Source of the DNA: Hydra vulgaris
Taxonomy: Eukaryota > Cnidaria > Hydrozoa > Anthoathecata > Hydridae
Direction of reading: 5' to 3'
Length of the DNA stretch: 64,000 nt
Assembly: GCF_038396675.1 (NCBI RefSeq)
Contig: NC_088920.1
Span: forward strand, 73,857,001-73,921,000
Both the position numbers and the translations under genes were made by a program. The stretch's first letter is position 1. Every line of letters starts with the position of its first letter. This document shows, one piece after another, positions 18,798-27,456 of this stretch. Below the pieces are notes generated by a model, which was not told the origin of the DNA, made no database searches, and saw nothing but the letters and a program-made list of their open reading frames with translations.

Positions 18798-20533
18798 ATG
18801 GGTTCATTAGCTAAATACATGAGAGATGGAGACAGTAATCGTTATACGCCTAATGCAAACGGTCAAGTTACTATTGAAGATGTTTTAGCACAAGCAGACA
18901 ACGAAAATTGTTTATTGCAAGAAGCAACAAGTGGTAATATAAGCGCAGAATATAAAGCCATTTTAAATGAAAAATATCCTGGTTTTCAAACAGCTCAACC
19001 TCAAGATGAAGTCTTTGCTGTTAATAATCGAAAATTTTCTTAAGATCTTACTTTTGACATGGCTAATTTAATTACTTTTACCACTATACTTAACGAATGA
19101 ACATATCCTCAAGATTGGTATTTGAATTTTGATTTAATTCTTTTTAAAAATTTAAGCACACAAACAAAATTTACACCTGTAACAGACAATGGTTTATTAG
19201 GAAGAGTGTGTCTAGTTTCAAACTTTATTAACGCTTTAATTAAAACTGTCAAATTTTATCCCAATTATCAAAAAAACAATACTACTTACGCTAACAACGC
19301 TATAGTTAATCGCTCTTATGATCGTTTTAGAGCTCTACTGATTAAAAAAAGTTATACGAAAAGCTTTAGAGATTTAATGATTAATTCTAACTTGGGTTTA
19401 GTAGAAGAAGCTGATTTAACTACTAACGCCATTACTTTTGCCGAAACTAAAACGCTTGCGCAAGCTGCGGACACTAACGGTCTCATTCGTCTTCTCAACT
19501 CAGCTCAGCACCTTTTCCTGCATCTGCTTCTTATCAAACATCGCTAGCAACCGGATATAATATTTTCTTGACTGGGGATAAAGGTTCGAAACTTAGAGTA
19601 CCTTTACACTTATTGTGCCAAGTTTTTAAAATGAAAAAGTATTTTGGAAAAAATAAACAATTTAAATTGGAATTTTATATTGAAAATGATTTGAATCAAC
19701 TATTAGAATGGGTAAGACCTATCGCTGATGCTGACGTAACAGCACTTGCCAATGTGGGTTTGGCTATTAAAAACCATATGATTTATAACAATAGTTATAG
19801 AATCAAACCGAGTTTACCGCAAGAAAGATCTTTATATCTCAACAGTAAGAAAGACGAAGCTTATACTTTACTACGTATTGCTCATTACGAACAAGTTGTA
19901 ACCAATGTAGAAAATGTCACAGAAGTCACTGTTAATTTAGGAAATATAAAAACAGCAGATCTTGTACCGCACAGCATTATATTTTGCGTTAACTCAAAAA
20001 AAGAAAGTGATCATTTAAACAATAATTGTTTTGCGCCAGTTGAAATGGCTTGTAATATAATTAAAAAAGTCACTCTTTATAATTTTAGAAGCAAGTTTGT
20101 TAATTCACCGAGTGATACTACCGAATACGATTTAACTAAACAAGACGATCAATGGCAAATTTGGAGAAGTTATGTTTCTTGGTGTAAAGGAAATATACCC
20201 TCTACTTTTAATATTATTAATTTTGCAGATTATTATACTTACGACGATGACAGTTTTTTGAGACATCCTAGTCGATATTTTAGCACTACTAACACTACAG
20301 AACCTTTAGTCGTCGACACTACTAGAGGTAAAAGAAAATTTTTTAAAAAAGATAAAAACTTCGCCAAACGCCTACTGAAATCAAACGTAGGAGGTTACGC
20401 CATGGATTATCTTCAAAAACAACAAAATTTTTGTTGAAGCGCAAGTAAAATAAAAAAGACTATATGTAAAAAAGAAGAAATGGAAGAGTCTATTTAAGAA
20501 GACGAAAAAGAACTCGAGGGAGAGGTGTTGTAG
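18798..20533 (+). pseudogene. Penton-sized viral capsid protein candidate
   Basis: About 578 codons from ATG 18798 (MGSLAKYMRDGDSNRYTPNA) with stops at 19042 and 19100 and one frameshift near 19510. It contains GDKGSKLRVPLHLLCQVFKM followed by KNKQFKLEFYIEND, a pattern (R-hydrophobic-PL...F, then K-x-(F/L)-x-(I/L)-x-F) seen in Polinton and adintovirus capsid proteins. A later block has IFCVNSKKESDHLNN and QWQIWRSYVSWCKG. The C-terminus is Lys/Arg-rich (RGKRKFFKKDKNF). After TGA 20437 the frame stays open with an acidic tail to TAG 20533, probably part of the original gene. Confidence 0.55.
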
Positions 20534-20710
20534 ATTTTCTAAGAATATTTTTTAGCTCCTTGATTTATTTTTTTACTGGTAATTAGTCCTTCCACCCGGT
20601 TCATTTGTCATAAAAACATATGCAAAAAAACTAAATTTGCAAGTGTTAAAAAAAAACTACGACTTTTTTTTACAATATTAAAACCTTTATCTATTCTCAA
20701 AAACATCAAA
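20534..20710. other. Intergenic gap before the basic-protein genes
   Basis: AT-rich with a T9 tract near 20660 and no open frame of note. It could carry the promoter of the 20711 gene. Confidence 0.5.
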
Positions 20711-20875
20711 ATGCCTAGAAAAAGTGGAAGAGGAAGAGTTTATTTACCTCCTTTAAAAGGAGCTGGTAGAAAACGCTTAAGAAAACATTTAAGAAGACGT
20801 ATGCGAGGTAAACTTTTTCCATTGCTAGCAGCAGTTTTAGCTCCTACTTTATTATCTGCTATTTTACCGCATTAA
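20711..20875 (+). CDS. 54-residue Arg/Lys-rich viral protein with hydrophobic tail (pX/mu-like candidate)
   Basis: Intact. It begins MPRKSGRGRVYLPPLKGAG, then a cluster of Arg/Lys (KRLRKHLRRRMRG) and a hydrophobic C-terminus (KLFPLLAAVLAP...). A basic DNA-binding head plus a Leu/Ala-rich tail beginning RMRG-x-(L)FP-LL is the architecture of the small core proteins of adenoviruses and Polinton pX-like proteins. It lies after the penton-sized gene, as expected for virion proteins. Assignment by composition and position. Confidence 0.6.
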   Translation: MPRKSGRGRVYLPPLKGAGRKRLRKHLRRRMRGKLFPLLAAVLAPTLLSAILPH

Positions 20876-21092
20876 AAAAAATTTATAAAAAAGACACTAT
20901 AAAACACGCTATAAAAGAACAAGACGAATTTGTAGAAAAAATAAAAAAAGACGAAGCTTTGGATTTGAAGGAGAAGTTGTAAAAGATATGGCTACCATCG
21001 CAGCTGCTAGATATATACAAAAAACTTTTAAAATAAATCTTTATACAAAAAATTTAAACTTTTTTTTTTGTATTTTTATCCTTCTTCACAAA
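20876..21092 (+). pseudogene. Remnant of a small viral protein between the two basic-protein genes
   Basis: A charged frame (HAIKEQDEFVEKIKKDE) followed, one frame over, by FEGEVVKDMATIAAARYIQK suggests a broken protein of about 50-60 residues. No start is obvious. It may be the continuation of a basic-protein gene. Unrecognised. Confidence 0.3.
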
Positions 21093-21350
21093 ATGCTAAA
21101 AAAAAAAAAAAGAGGGTCATATTTACTACCCTTGAAAACAATTATGCAAGGTAAAGGTAAAAAAAGAGGCTGCGGAAGAGTATATTTACCTCCATTACAA
21201 GGAGCTGGAACAAGAAGAGGAAAAGGAAGAGTTTATTTACCACCTCTAAAAGGCGCTGGAAGACAAAGACGTATGCGTGAAAAATTTATAGGACTCTTAT
21301 TGACTTCAGTGGAACCCGTCTTCTATCTCTTTTACCTACGATCGGAATAA
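21093..21350 (+). CDS. 85-residue basic viral protein, tandem paralogue of the 20711 gene with internal repeats
   Basis: ATG 21093, beginning with a Lys run. It contains three successive units: RGSYLLPL, GCGRVYLPPLQGAGTRR and GKGRVYLPPLKGAGRQRR, the last followed by MREKFIGLLL as in the first gene. The final residues (about 20) diverge into FYLFYL, suggesting a frameshift in the tail. Clear duplication of the DNA-binding head. Confidence 0.55.
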   Translation: MLKKKKRGSYLLPLKTIMQGKGKKRGCGRVYLPPLQGAGTRRGKGRVYLPPLKGAGRQRRMREKFIGLLLTSVEPVFYLFYLRSE

Positions 21351-21357
21351 TATTTTA

Positions 21358-21570
21358 TTATAATATATAAAATAATCTTTTTAATGTGTTTTTTATTATT
21401 TTATTACAAATATATAATCCCATCATTGTTTCAAGTAATATGAAAACTGCCAATAACGCTCCAAATAAATAACCTCCGACTAGAATAATAATAAAAAGAC
21501 TTGAAAGCGTTAATATTGCTATTATTTTTTCGTTATTAACGGACTTCAAAAAATCGAACACGATTGCCAT
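21358..21570 (-). CDS. 70-residue predicted membrane protein
   Basis: From ATG 21570 (MAIVFDFLKSVNNEKIIAIL) with two strong hydrophobic segments (LSSLFIIILVGGYLFGALL and AVFILLETMMGLYI) and a basic C-terminus. It overlaps the next entry in a different frame for 35 bases, a compact viral arrangement. Which virus block it belongs to (region 1 or the Polinton) is unclear; its strand matches the Polinton genes. Confidence 0.45.
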   Translation of the reverse strand: MAIVFDFLKSVNNEKIIAILTLSSLFIIILVGGYLFGALLAVFILLETMMGLYICNKIIKNTLKRLFYIL

Positions 21571-21682
21571 GCGAGTCGTGCGTACCACCATTATCTATCA
21601 GCGGATCTGGTTTATAAGGATGAACTACTGCTACACTTGAGATTGTTTGAAATTTTTGTAATGGTTTGTTTTTTCTTTCCAT
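21536..21682 (-). CDS. 48-residue hydrophilic viral protein
   Basis: ATG 21682. Begins MERKNKPLQKFQTISSVAVV and continues with HPYKPDPLIDNGGTHDSHGN. Intact and coding-like. The C-terminus overlaps the start of the membrane protein. No family recognised. Confidence 0.4.
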   Translation of the reverse strand: MERKNKPLQKFQTISSVAVVHPYKPDPLIDNGGTHDSHGNRVRFFEVR

Positions 21683-21779
21683 TTATTGTGAACCTATTTG
21701 ATTTTTTCATTCTTTATATACTTTTGGTCACGCTCAATTAAACAAATTAAATTCTCGTAATCATTTTTTAATAAAGTTT

Positions 21780-21960
21780 TTTTTAAACCACCCGTTATTA
21801 TTACAGAGGGCCTATTGGTGTTAAGGCGTTAACACCCTACAAAAAATTTTTCAAAACCTTTTTTTTTATTACCGAGGGCGAATTGGCATTTTTTTTATTA
21901 CTGAGGGAGCTCAAATATAACACTATCAGGCGCTAAGGCGCTGGCTTCTTACTGGAAACG
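21780..21960. repeat. Short repeated TTATTAC-GAGGG units, possible element terminus
   Basis: Three spaced copies of TTATTAC(A/C/T)GAGGG (about 21796, 21867, 21897), two of them followed by a TATTGG/ATTGG word, occur with GTTAAGGCGTTAAC and GGCGCTAAGGCGC palindromes. The block lies between the plus-strand virus and the minus-strand Polinton genes, where a terminal inverted repeat would be expected. No matching inverted copy was found by eye. Confidence 0.35.
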
Positions 21961-21965
21961 AAAAT

Positions 21966-22500
21966 TCAACATTGACCTATCATCACATCTATATTTACAT
22001 CTACTAAAGCTTTAGATATATAGTCACTTATTGTATTTAGTTTTGAATCAACAAGTACTTTCATCTTTTCATGCTTTTCTGCTTTTAAGTTTAATTTTTT
22101 ATTAACTTGTCCTCCTATTAATGATAAAACACCTTCTCCTAATGCTGCACCTTCACATGCGATAGCTACTGGTGCTGCAATTATTGTTGCTAAAAAGCCA
22201 ATTCCAATAGTTCCAAAAGCCATAGTGCTTGCTAGTAAGGAATTATCAATAGCTGAAATTATTTTTACAGCTCTATGATACTTTTTACTTAACGTATTTC
22301 CCTTTTCTCTCTCACTCGCTATTTCCTTTAATCTCACTAATTGTGTTTAGATGATATAGATGTGCACTAATAATCTTATTTTCTTCATCAGGCGCACTTG
22401 GAAGATTTGGATAAAATTTAATAATATTTTTATCATTTTCAGCATTTTGCATATTTGAATAAATATTATTACATAGATTTTTTTTGTAATTAAACTCCAT
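21966..22500 (-). pseudogene. Polinton-associated glycine-rich hydrophobic protein, frameshifted and C-terminally truncated
   Basis: N-terminal frame (from ATG 22500) has PNLPSAPDEENKIISAHLYHLN. A one-base slip near 22325 joins EIASEREKGNTLSKKYHRAV, then a glycine/alanine hydrophobic region (FGTIGIGFLATIIAAPVAIA) and GGQVNKKLNLKAEKHEKMKV. This family is common in cnidarian Polinton-type elements (known by recurrence, function uncharacterised). The coiled coil plus hydrophobic hairpin suggests membrane interaction. Its usual C-terminal acidic end is missing. Confidence 0.6.
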
Positions 22501-22549
22501 TTTTATAAGTAAAAATAATTTTTTTAAAAAAGTATTTTTTAAAAAATAT

Positions 22550-22901
22550 TTACAATAAATTCACAAAACATAAACTATCCCCTTTTTTAATCAATATATC
22601 AGAAGCACAATTATTAACAACATTTGTCATAATATCATCAACAGTCTCTGATATTACAAAGTTTTTCTTGTAATGAAACTAACGCAACACCTTCATTAAC
22701 TACTACAGCAAACTTTAAAAGAATATATTGATGTAATAGAGATTTTATTTTAATGTTTTTTTGTGCAAATATTTCATATTTATTATTATTTGTTATTACT
22801 GAAGGATGCTCTAAATCTTTAAATATCTTTGCATATAATTTAGATTAAATAAGTTGTTTTGGAGGTTCACGTGTTATATTGAATAAAATATGTATTAGCA
22901 T
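22550..22901 (-). pseudogene. Polinton small protein, copy 1 of a tandem duplication
   Basis: From ATG 22901 (MLIHILFNI), with NNNKYEIFAQKNIKIKSLL, then FAVVVNEGVALVSLQEKL and, after a frame change, a C-terminus DILIKKGDSLCFVNLL. An in-frame TAG occurs early. The C-terminus and central NNNKYEIFA motif are shared with copy 2. Function unknown. Confidence 0.5.
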
Positions 22902-22944
22902 TTCTCTTTATAAAAATTAAAAAAATTATTTTTTAAAAAAATAT

Positions 22945-23240
22945 TTACAATAAATTCACAAAACATAAACTATCCCCTTTTTTAATCAATATGTCAGAAA
23001 CAGAATCATTAAGAACATTAAATACAATATCATCAACAGACTCAAATCTTCCATAGATTTCTAAAATAAACTTTTTTAATTTAAGCTCTTCTTTTAATAA
23101 AACTGACTCAACACCTTCATTAACTATACCAAACTTTATATTGTAATGTCTTGTGTTGCAAATATTTCATATTTATTATTATTTAATAATACTCCTTTTT
23201 GAAGTTCACTTAGTATATTTCCTAAAATATGTACTGTCAT
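22945..23240 (-). pseudogene. Polinton small protein, copy 2 of a tandem duplication
   Basis: From ATG 23240 (MTVHILGNILSELQKGVL), NNNKYEIFATQDI, frame change, then FGIVNEGVESVLLKEELK, FESVDDIVFNVLNDS and SDILIKKGDSLCFVNLL. Better preserved than copy 1. Also shared are the 3' flanks (TTACAATAAATTCACAAAAC on the plus strand), so the duplication included non-coding sequence. Confidence 0.5.
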
Positions 23241-23299
23241 TTTTTTTATATATAATATAAAAAAAAGAATTTTTATATAGTGAAAAAAACTTTAATAAA

Positions 23300-23880
23300 T
23301 CATAAAATTATAATCAAAAATGGAATATTAGCAAATGGTGAGTTTCGTCCAAGTAGTAAACCTGATCCTGTTGATGTATATCCATTTCCACTACATCAGT
23401 ACAATCCATCACCTATAGTACCACCTTTACTCCATGGTCTCAAATATAACCATATCCTGCAGCAGTCATTTTAATTCCTTTTCCATTCTTTTTCATGTAC
23501 ACAACACCCCTTCAAGCAATTTTATCAACCATAGCTGATTCAGCTGCTGAACCCACTCCTTTTAATAAACCTGTTGTAAGAGCTGGAGCAACGCTCGATA
23601 ATAAAAATCTTCCAGCTGTACCAAGGAAAGGTAATAGAGCTCCAAGAAATCCACCCTCTATTTTAGAATTGTGAATGAGTTATGCTTTACTTAAATTAAT
23701 TATAACACCGGTACCTTTCTCATATGCTTTCGTAATTTTATTCAATTGCCTATTTGTTACAGCTAATACATGATCACCATGAAGATCTGAATAAGCTAAT
23801 TTAATACAAGCACCATAACCTTCTTCTTCATTATTTGTTTTTTTAATTTTTTTCAATTGCCCCTCTGAAATATTTACTTT
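23300..23880 (-). pseudogene. Polinton pX/pVI-like membrane-active minor capsid protein
   Basis: The frame KVNISEGQLKKIKK at the N-terminus is followed by LHGDHVLAVTNRQLNKI, then KIEGGFLGALLPFLGTAGRF, a hydrophobic glycine-rich segment like that of adenoviral minor core proteins, and, after stops and a frameshift near 23450, the Gly-rich end SGLLLGRNSPFANIPFL. About 194 codons. This is a hallmark Polinton gene, probably a DNA- and membrane-interacting virion protein. The initiator ATG is missing. Confidence 0.65.
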
Positions 23881-23948
23881 AAAAATAGTATATTTACTTA
23901 TTTTTATATGTAAGTAAAATAATTTTCGTAATTTTTTAAAAACTTATT

Positions 23949-24044
23949 TTACGACTTATCTACTTCTCTTATATAAAATCTAATAGTTGATTCTTCTCGT
24001 AAATCCAAAAGATTTCCATCTTGATCAATTAATCTATTCTCCAT
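23949..24044 (-). CDS. 31-residue Polinton peptide ORF
   Basis: MENRLIDQDGNLLDLREEST... to REVDKS. Intact and hydrophilic, nine bases after the next upstream gene's stop, so translationally tight spacing. Could be a genuine short virion gene; unrecognised. Confidence 0.35.
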   Translation of the reverse strand: MENRLIDQDGNLLDLREESTIRFYIREVDKS

Positions 24045-24053
24045 TCTTGATAT

Positions 24054-24671
24054 TTATTTTAGTTTTAGTGGTGCATAAGTTGCGTAATTAGGCTTTTCAA
24101 TAATTTTATATCCAGGACCTACATCTGGGTAAAATGAACATATAACATTACTAGTTGCTCCATTTACATACGATGATTATATTGTATCACTTGTTACTAG
24201 TATACTATTAACACTTATTATGTTTACTATATTAGTTCCTATATTGGAGCCTGCTGAATATATTCCAATGTCGAAACCAAAAACAGTTCTAATTGAATTT
24301 GAAGTTGTAAAATCAACTTTATAACCAGTTGCAATAGTTAAAGATGCTCTTAATGTATTCCTATTTGCTACAATTGTAATATTTGCAACTGCTGAAGTTG
24401 CATCACCGTTTACTATCATAATCGATTGGATATAATTACTTATATCAGGAATTTCATAAGATCCAACTGGAATGTTTATATCCTTCCAAGTTGATCCATT
24501 ATCTGCGCTATATCTAAAGTTATTGTTTGAAGAATTAATATTAGGAAAACTGTAAGATGTATCTATACGAACTAGAGCCATTTCATATTCTCTGTCTTCT
24601 CTAAGTTGAACAATAAGGCTATAAATAGTCCTTAATATGCTGCTATTTCCGCTCACTAATAAACATGTCAA
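24054..24671 (-). pseudogene. Polinton structural protein with jelly-roll-like beta-rich sequence
   Basis: From ATG 24671 (MTCLLVSGNSSILRTIY), REYEMALVRIDTSYSFPNIN, then FRYSADNGSTWKDINIPVGS and a Ser/Ile/Val-rich beta region. After one TAA at about 24177 the frame continues to SFYPDVGPGYKIIEKPNYAT and ends at 24054. About 205 codons. The EYEMALVRIDTSYSFPNI pattern recurs in Polinton structural proteins, where it is thought to be a vertex/penton- or fiber-associated protein. Role inferred. Confidence 0.55.
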
Positions 24672-24722
24672 TTTTATATATAAGATAATATTATTTTCAA
24701 TAATTTGGTATATAAAAAAAAA

Positions 24723-25497
24723 TTAATCCACTTCTATATTTCAATAATCTTTTTTAAAAGATAGATCTTTAATAACAAATCCATGAGGCTCTGACCATGC
24801 TTTTTTACAAAAATTTTTAAACTTATCTTTTTCTATATCACGTGAAACATGATCATTATAAATGTGATTTTAATTCTTTGAATCTGGAGGAAATAAGCAA
24901 ATAAAACTTGTATTTTCTCGTATAGTTTGCCTAGGTAACATAAAATAAATTTGTGCAAGATAGAAACAATTTACATTATTGTGTCTTCCTCTAATATAAC
25001 TTTTTTTACACTTATTTTGCGTTGTTAATTGTAAATCATCAAATATCATCAAATTATTCTTCAATTTATGATATTTATCAAATTATAAATATCAAGATCT
25101 TGAGGATCTGGCACATCTTCGTCCGTTTCAGAAAACTTACACTCCATATCTGTTTTCTCATTTAACTTTTTTGAAATGTCTTCAATTATAAGCGCAGAGT
25201 TTGCATTTATTTTTCTATTCGGTCTTGTAGATTAAATAGTTCAAGAATATATTCTTTTGGCAATTTCTTTTCAAAAGATTGTTTTAATATTTTGTATTCT
25301 GGTTGAAAAAGAGATTTTCCCAAAACTTGTAAATTATTATAGTCTAACCAACCAGGTCTCAAAAGTAAATTCAATAATAAAGTAGTTTTTCCACAACCCG
25401 ACTTTCCAACAATAATCCGTCTTATACTCTTAGGAAACAACTTATTACTATTTCTCTTATTGTTATTCGCATTCCATGACAAATCTATAATATCCAA
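24723..25497 (-). pseudogene. Polinton A32/FtsK-type DNA packaging ATPase
   Basis: Packages viral DNA into capsids. ATG 25497 (MDIIDLSWNANNN). Walker A IIVGKSGCGKTTLLLNLL at residues ~30-47; Walker B NNLMIFDDLQ around 25040; the downstream motif YIRGRHNNVNCFYLAQIYF matches the conserved (R)GRHxNxxxxxLxQ(S) of A32-like ATPases; the C-terminus has AWSEPHGFVI. Frameshifts near 25210 and 25080, and stops at 24870 and 24740. About 255 codons, family-typical. Confidence 0.85.
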
Positions 25498-25549
25498 TTT
25501 TAGATATCAAGATTTTATTTATAAAATTTTTTATATATATATATATAAA
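25498..25549. promoter_or_regulatory. 52-base divergent promoter region with (TA)n
   Basis: Separates the ATPase start (25497, minus) from the PLA2-protein start (25550, plus). It contains an uninterrupted TTATATATATATATATAAAA stretch directly before ATG 25550, which could serve as TATA box for both directions. Confidence 0.5.
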
Positions 25550-26179
25550 ATGTACTGCGTTAAATGTTGAAAAAAAACAAATACACTAAACTTGCAAAAT
25601 GTTGTCAGTAAAAGCAATAGAAATATGCAACGTGGAAATTGCTCTATTTGCGGAAATTTAAAAACTCAATTTGTATCATCAAAAAAAGGAGGAGATTTAG
25701 TGAGTTCGATTAATTCAGCAATACATAAAATAAAACTACCAGGGTCGAAGTTTCCAGGTGAAATGCATTTACTTGGAATGAACATTGCAGGTCCTGGTAC
25801 TAATTTAGATGAACAATTAACTTCTGCTGATGCATTTAAAGTATAGAGTAAATCTATAGATAGAGTTGATAATGCAGCTTACCATCACGATCTTGCTTAT
25901 AAATACTTCAATGATACCGCAAAAAGAAATTTAGCTTATAAAATTATGATCGAAGAAATGGATTTTATAAAAAATCCAACAATACGTGAAAGAATTTAAC
26001 AAGGTATTATAAAACCTATTATAGCATCTAAAGCAAAATTTGGATAAGGTCTTTCAGGCCCATATGAATTGGGTGTTGAAACTACTCAAAAAAACTACAA
26101 ACGATCAGCAAAACTGAAAAGTGTAAAGATCCGAAATGGACTGACCAACTTGCAAACGAACTTCATAAACCAGTTGTAA
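25550..26179 (+). pseudogene. Polinton phospholipase A2-domain protein
   Basis: N-terminus with two C-x2-C pairs (MYCVKC; CSICG). A basic linker then GGDLVSSINSAIHKIKLPG, followed by the PLA2-like core: calcium loop MNIAGPGTNLDEQL and the catalytic helix VDNAAYHHDLAYKYF with the His-Asp pair. The same fold breaches endosomes in parvovirus capsids; in Polintons it is thought to aid entry. Stops at about 25568 (TGA), 25846, 25998 and 26046. The frame overlaps the integrase frame at its 3' end, implying a deletion that removed the integrase N-terminus. Confidence 0.8.
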
Positions 26180-27048
26180 AACATTATAGAAAAAGAAAAG
26201 TGACTGTAAATGGAATTGATGAAATATTGGCTGATGATTTAGTTGACATAAAATCTTTTTCTAAAATCAATGACGGTATAAAATACTTATTAATCGTAAT
26301 AGATGTTTTTTCTAAATATGGATGGGTTGTTCCATTGAAGAGTAAAACTGGAGTTGATGTTGCTAATGCTTTAAATAAAATCTTACGAGAAAGAAAGTGT
26401 CAAAAAATATGGGTTGATAAAGGCTCAGAACTTTATAATAAGCATGTTAAAGATCTAGGTGTTGAGTTATATTCAACTGAAAATGAAGAAAAATGTTGTG
26501 TAGTTGAAGGTTGGAATAGAACAATGAAATATAAAATGTTTAAGTACTTTTCAGCTTATTCTACTAGAAAATGTATCGACGTTATAGATGAAATGATAAA
26601 CAAATACAACAACGAAAAGCATTCTTCAATTAAAATGACACCAGTTGAAGCTAGCGATAAAAAGAATGAAAGTATTGTTTGGTTCAATCTCAATGAAAAT
26701 GTACAATCAGAGTCTGTAAACCCAAAGTTTTCAATTGGTGATGGAGTTAGGATAACTAAAAAGAAAGCAACGTTTGAAAATGGAAACACACCGTGATGGA
26801 CTGAAGAAGTTTTTACAGTGTCACAAGTTCAGTTTACAGATCCACCAACTCATAAAATAACTGACAATATTGGTAAAGAAATACAAGGTACTTTTTATGA
26901 ACAAGAAATGCAAAAAACAGATCAAAATATATTTAGGATTGAAAAAGTTATTCGTAAATTCAAAAACAAGTCATTAGTAAAGTGGTATGGGTATCCTGAT
27001 TCTTTTAAGCCCTGGGTTGATAATAAAGAATTGATAAATTTGATGTAA
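26086..27048 (+). pseudogene. Polinton retroviral-type integrase with chromodomain, N-terminus missing
   Basis: Catalytic core: ADDLVDIKSF (first Asp), IWVDKGSELYN (second Asp) and CCVVEGWNRTMKYKM (Glu). C-terminal chromodomain FRIEKVIRKFKNK...WYGYPDSFKPWVD. One TGA at 26794-26796, otherwise open. The zinc-binding HHCC domain expected upstream is absent: the frame only opens at 26086 inside the PLA2-protein region. Integrase inserts linear viral DNA into host chromosomes; outward orientation at the element end is typical. Confidence 0.9.
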
Positions 27049-27059
27049 TAGGACATGCT

Positions 27060-27210
27060 TTCTTTTATGCGTAGATTTCAACTTATAATTATAATTATAT
27101 AATTATAATTATTACCATGTCATTCTGGTTGAAGAGATCTCATAATATACATGTTGGAAAACGGTAAAGATGTATCATACTTTCTAAGCCAAATGATGAT
27201 TTTTTTGATT
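27060..27210. other. AT palindrome beyond the integrase, possible Polinton end
   Basis: No gene. CTTATAATTATAATTATATA and its mirror (about 27081-27112) form an AT palindrome. The Polinton terminal repeat should lie here, but I cannot define its boundary. Confidence 0.3.
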
Positions 27211-27456
27211 TTGGGCCAGAATCCGTTTTTTTTACTACTCAAATCCATACTGCAGTAAAAAAGGACTCACTACAAAAAGCCAAAACCCAATCATACCCAA
27301 ATTTGTAAAACACTAAAATTTTTTGATGATATGACATGAGAATAAAGTTTGAAATATAGGTGAAAAATTTTGGCCCAGAATCCGTTCTTTATACTACTCA
27401 AATCCATACTGCAGTAAAAAAGGACTCACTACAAAAAGCCAAAACCCAATCATACC
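27211..27456 (+). repeat. Direct repeat, two ~87-base copies 160 bases apart
   Basis: GGCCAGAATCCGTT... through CCCAATCATACC at 27211-27297 recurs at 27370-27456 with about four differences. It contains ATACTGCAGTAAAAAAGGAC. Possibly a subterminal repeat of the Polinton or an unrelated tandem repeat. Confidence 0.8.

Larger units (their letters stand above)
1..21350 (+). mobile_element. Endogenous DNA virus of the adenovirus/Polinton lineage, decayed, left end outside window
   Basis: Gene-dense block with short gaps and no classical spliced genes. Recognisable genes are dUTPase, Pif1-type helicase, protein-primed family B DNA polymerase, two large structural genes and short basic proteins. 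Nearly all large genes carry frameshifts and in-frame stops, so it is a fossil. The gene set and the hexon/penton-like size pair suggest a relative of adenoviruses and Polintons. No integrase, packaging ATPase or protease is seen here; they may lie to the left of position 1 or be absent. A LINE tail interrupts it at about 17.34-17.97 kb. Family placement is inference. Confidence 0.7.
21966..27048. mobile_element. Polinton/Maverick fragment 1
   Basis: Contains ATPase, PLA2-domain protein, integrase, a pX/pVI-like protein and a jelly-roll-like structural protein in Polinton style, with integrase at the right end pointing outward. Polymerase, protease and major capsid protein are missing, and the left-most gene is 3'-truncated, so the element is deleted from about 21.96 kb outward. 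The right terminus should lie shortly after 27048. Confidence 0.85.

Noticed and set aside
1..21350. Alternative genetic code (TAA/TAG=Gln or TGA=Trp)
   Set aside because: Many stops could be read that way, but frameshifts and small deletions are equally common, TGG and CAA are used normally, and other elements in the window decay in the same way.
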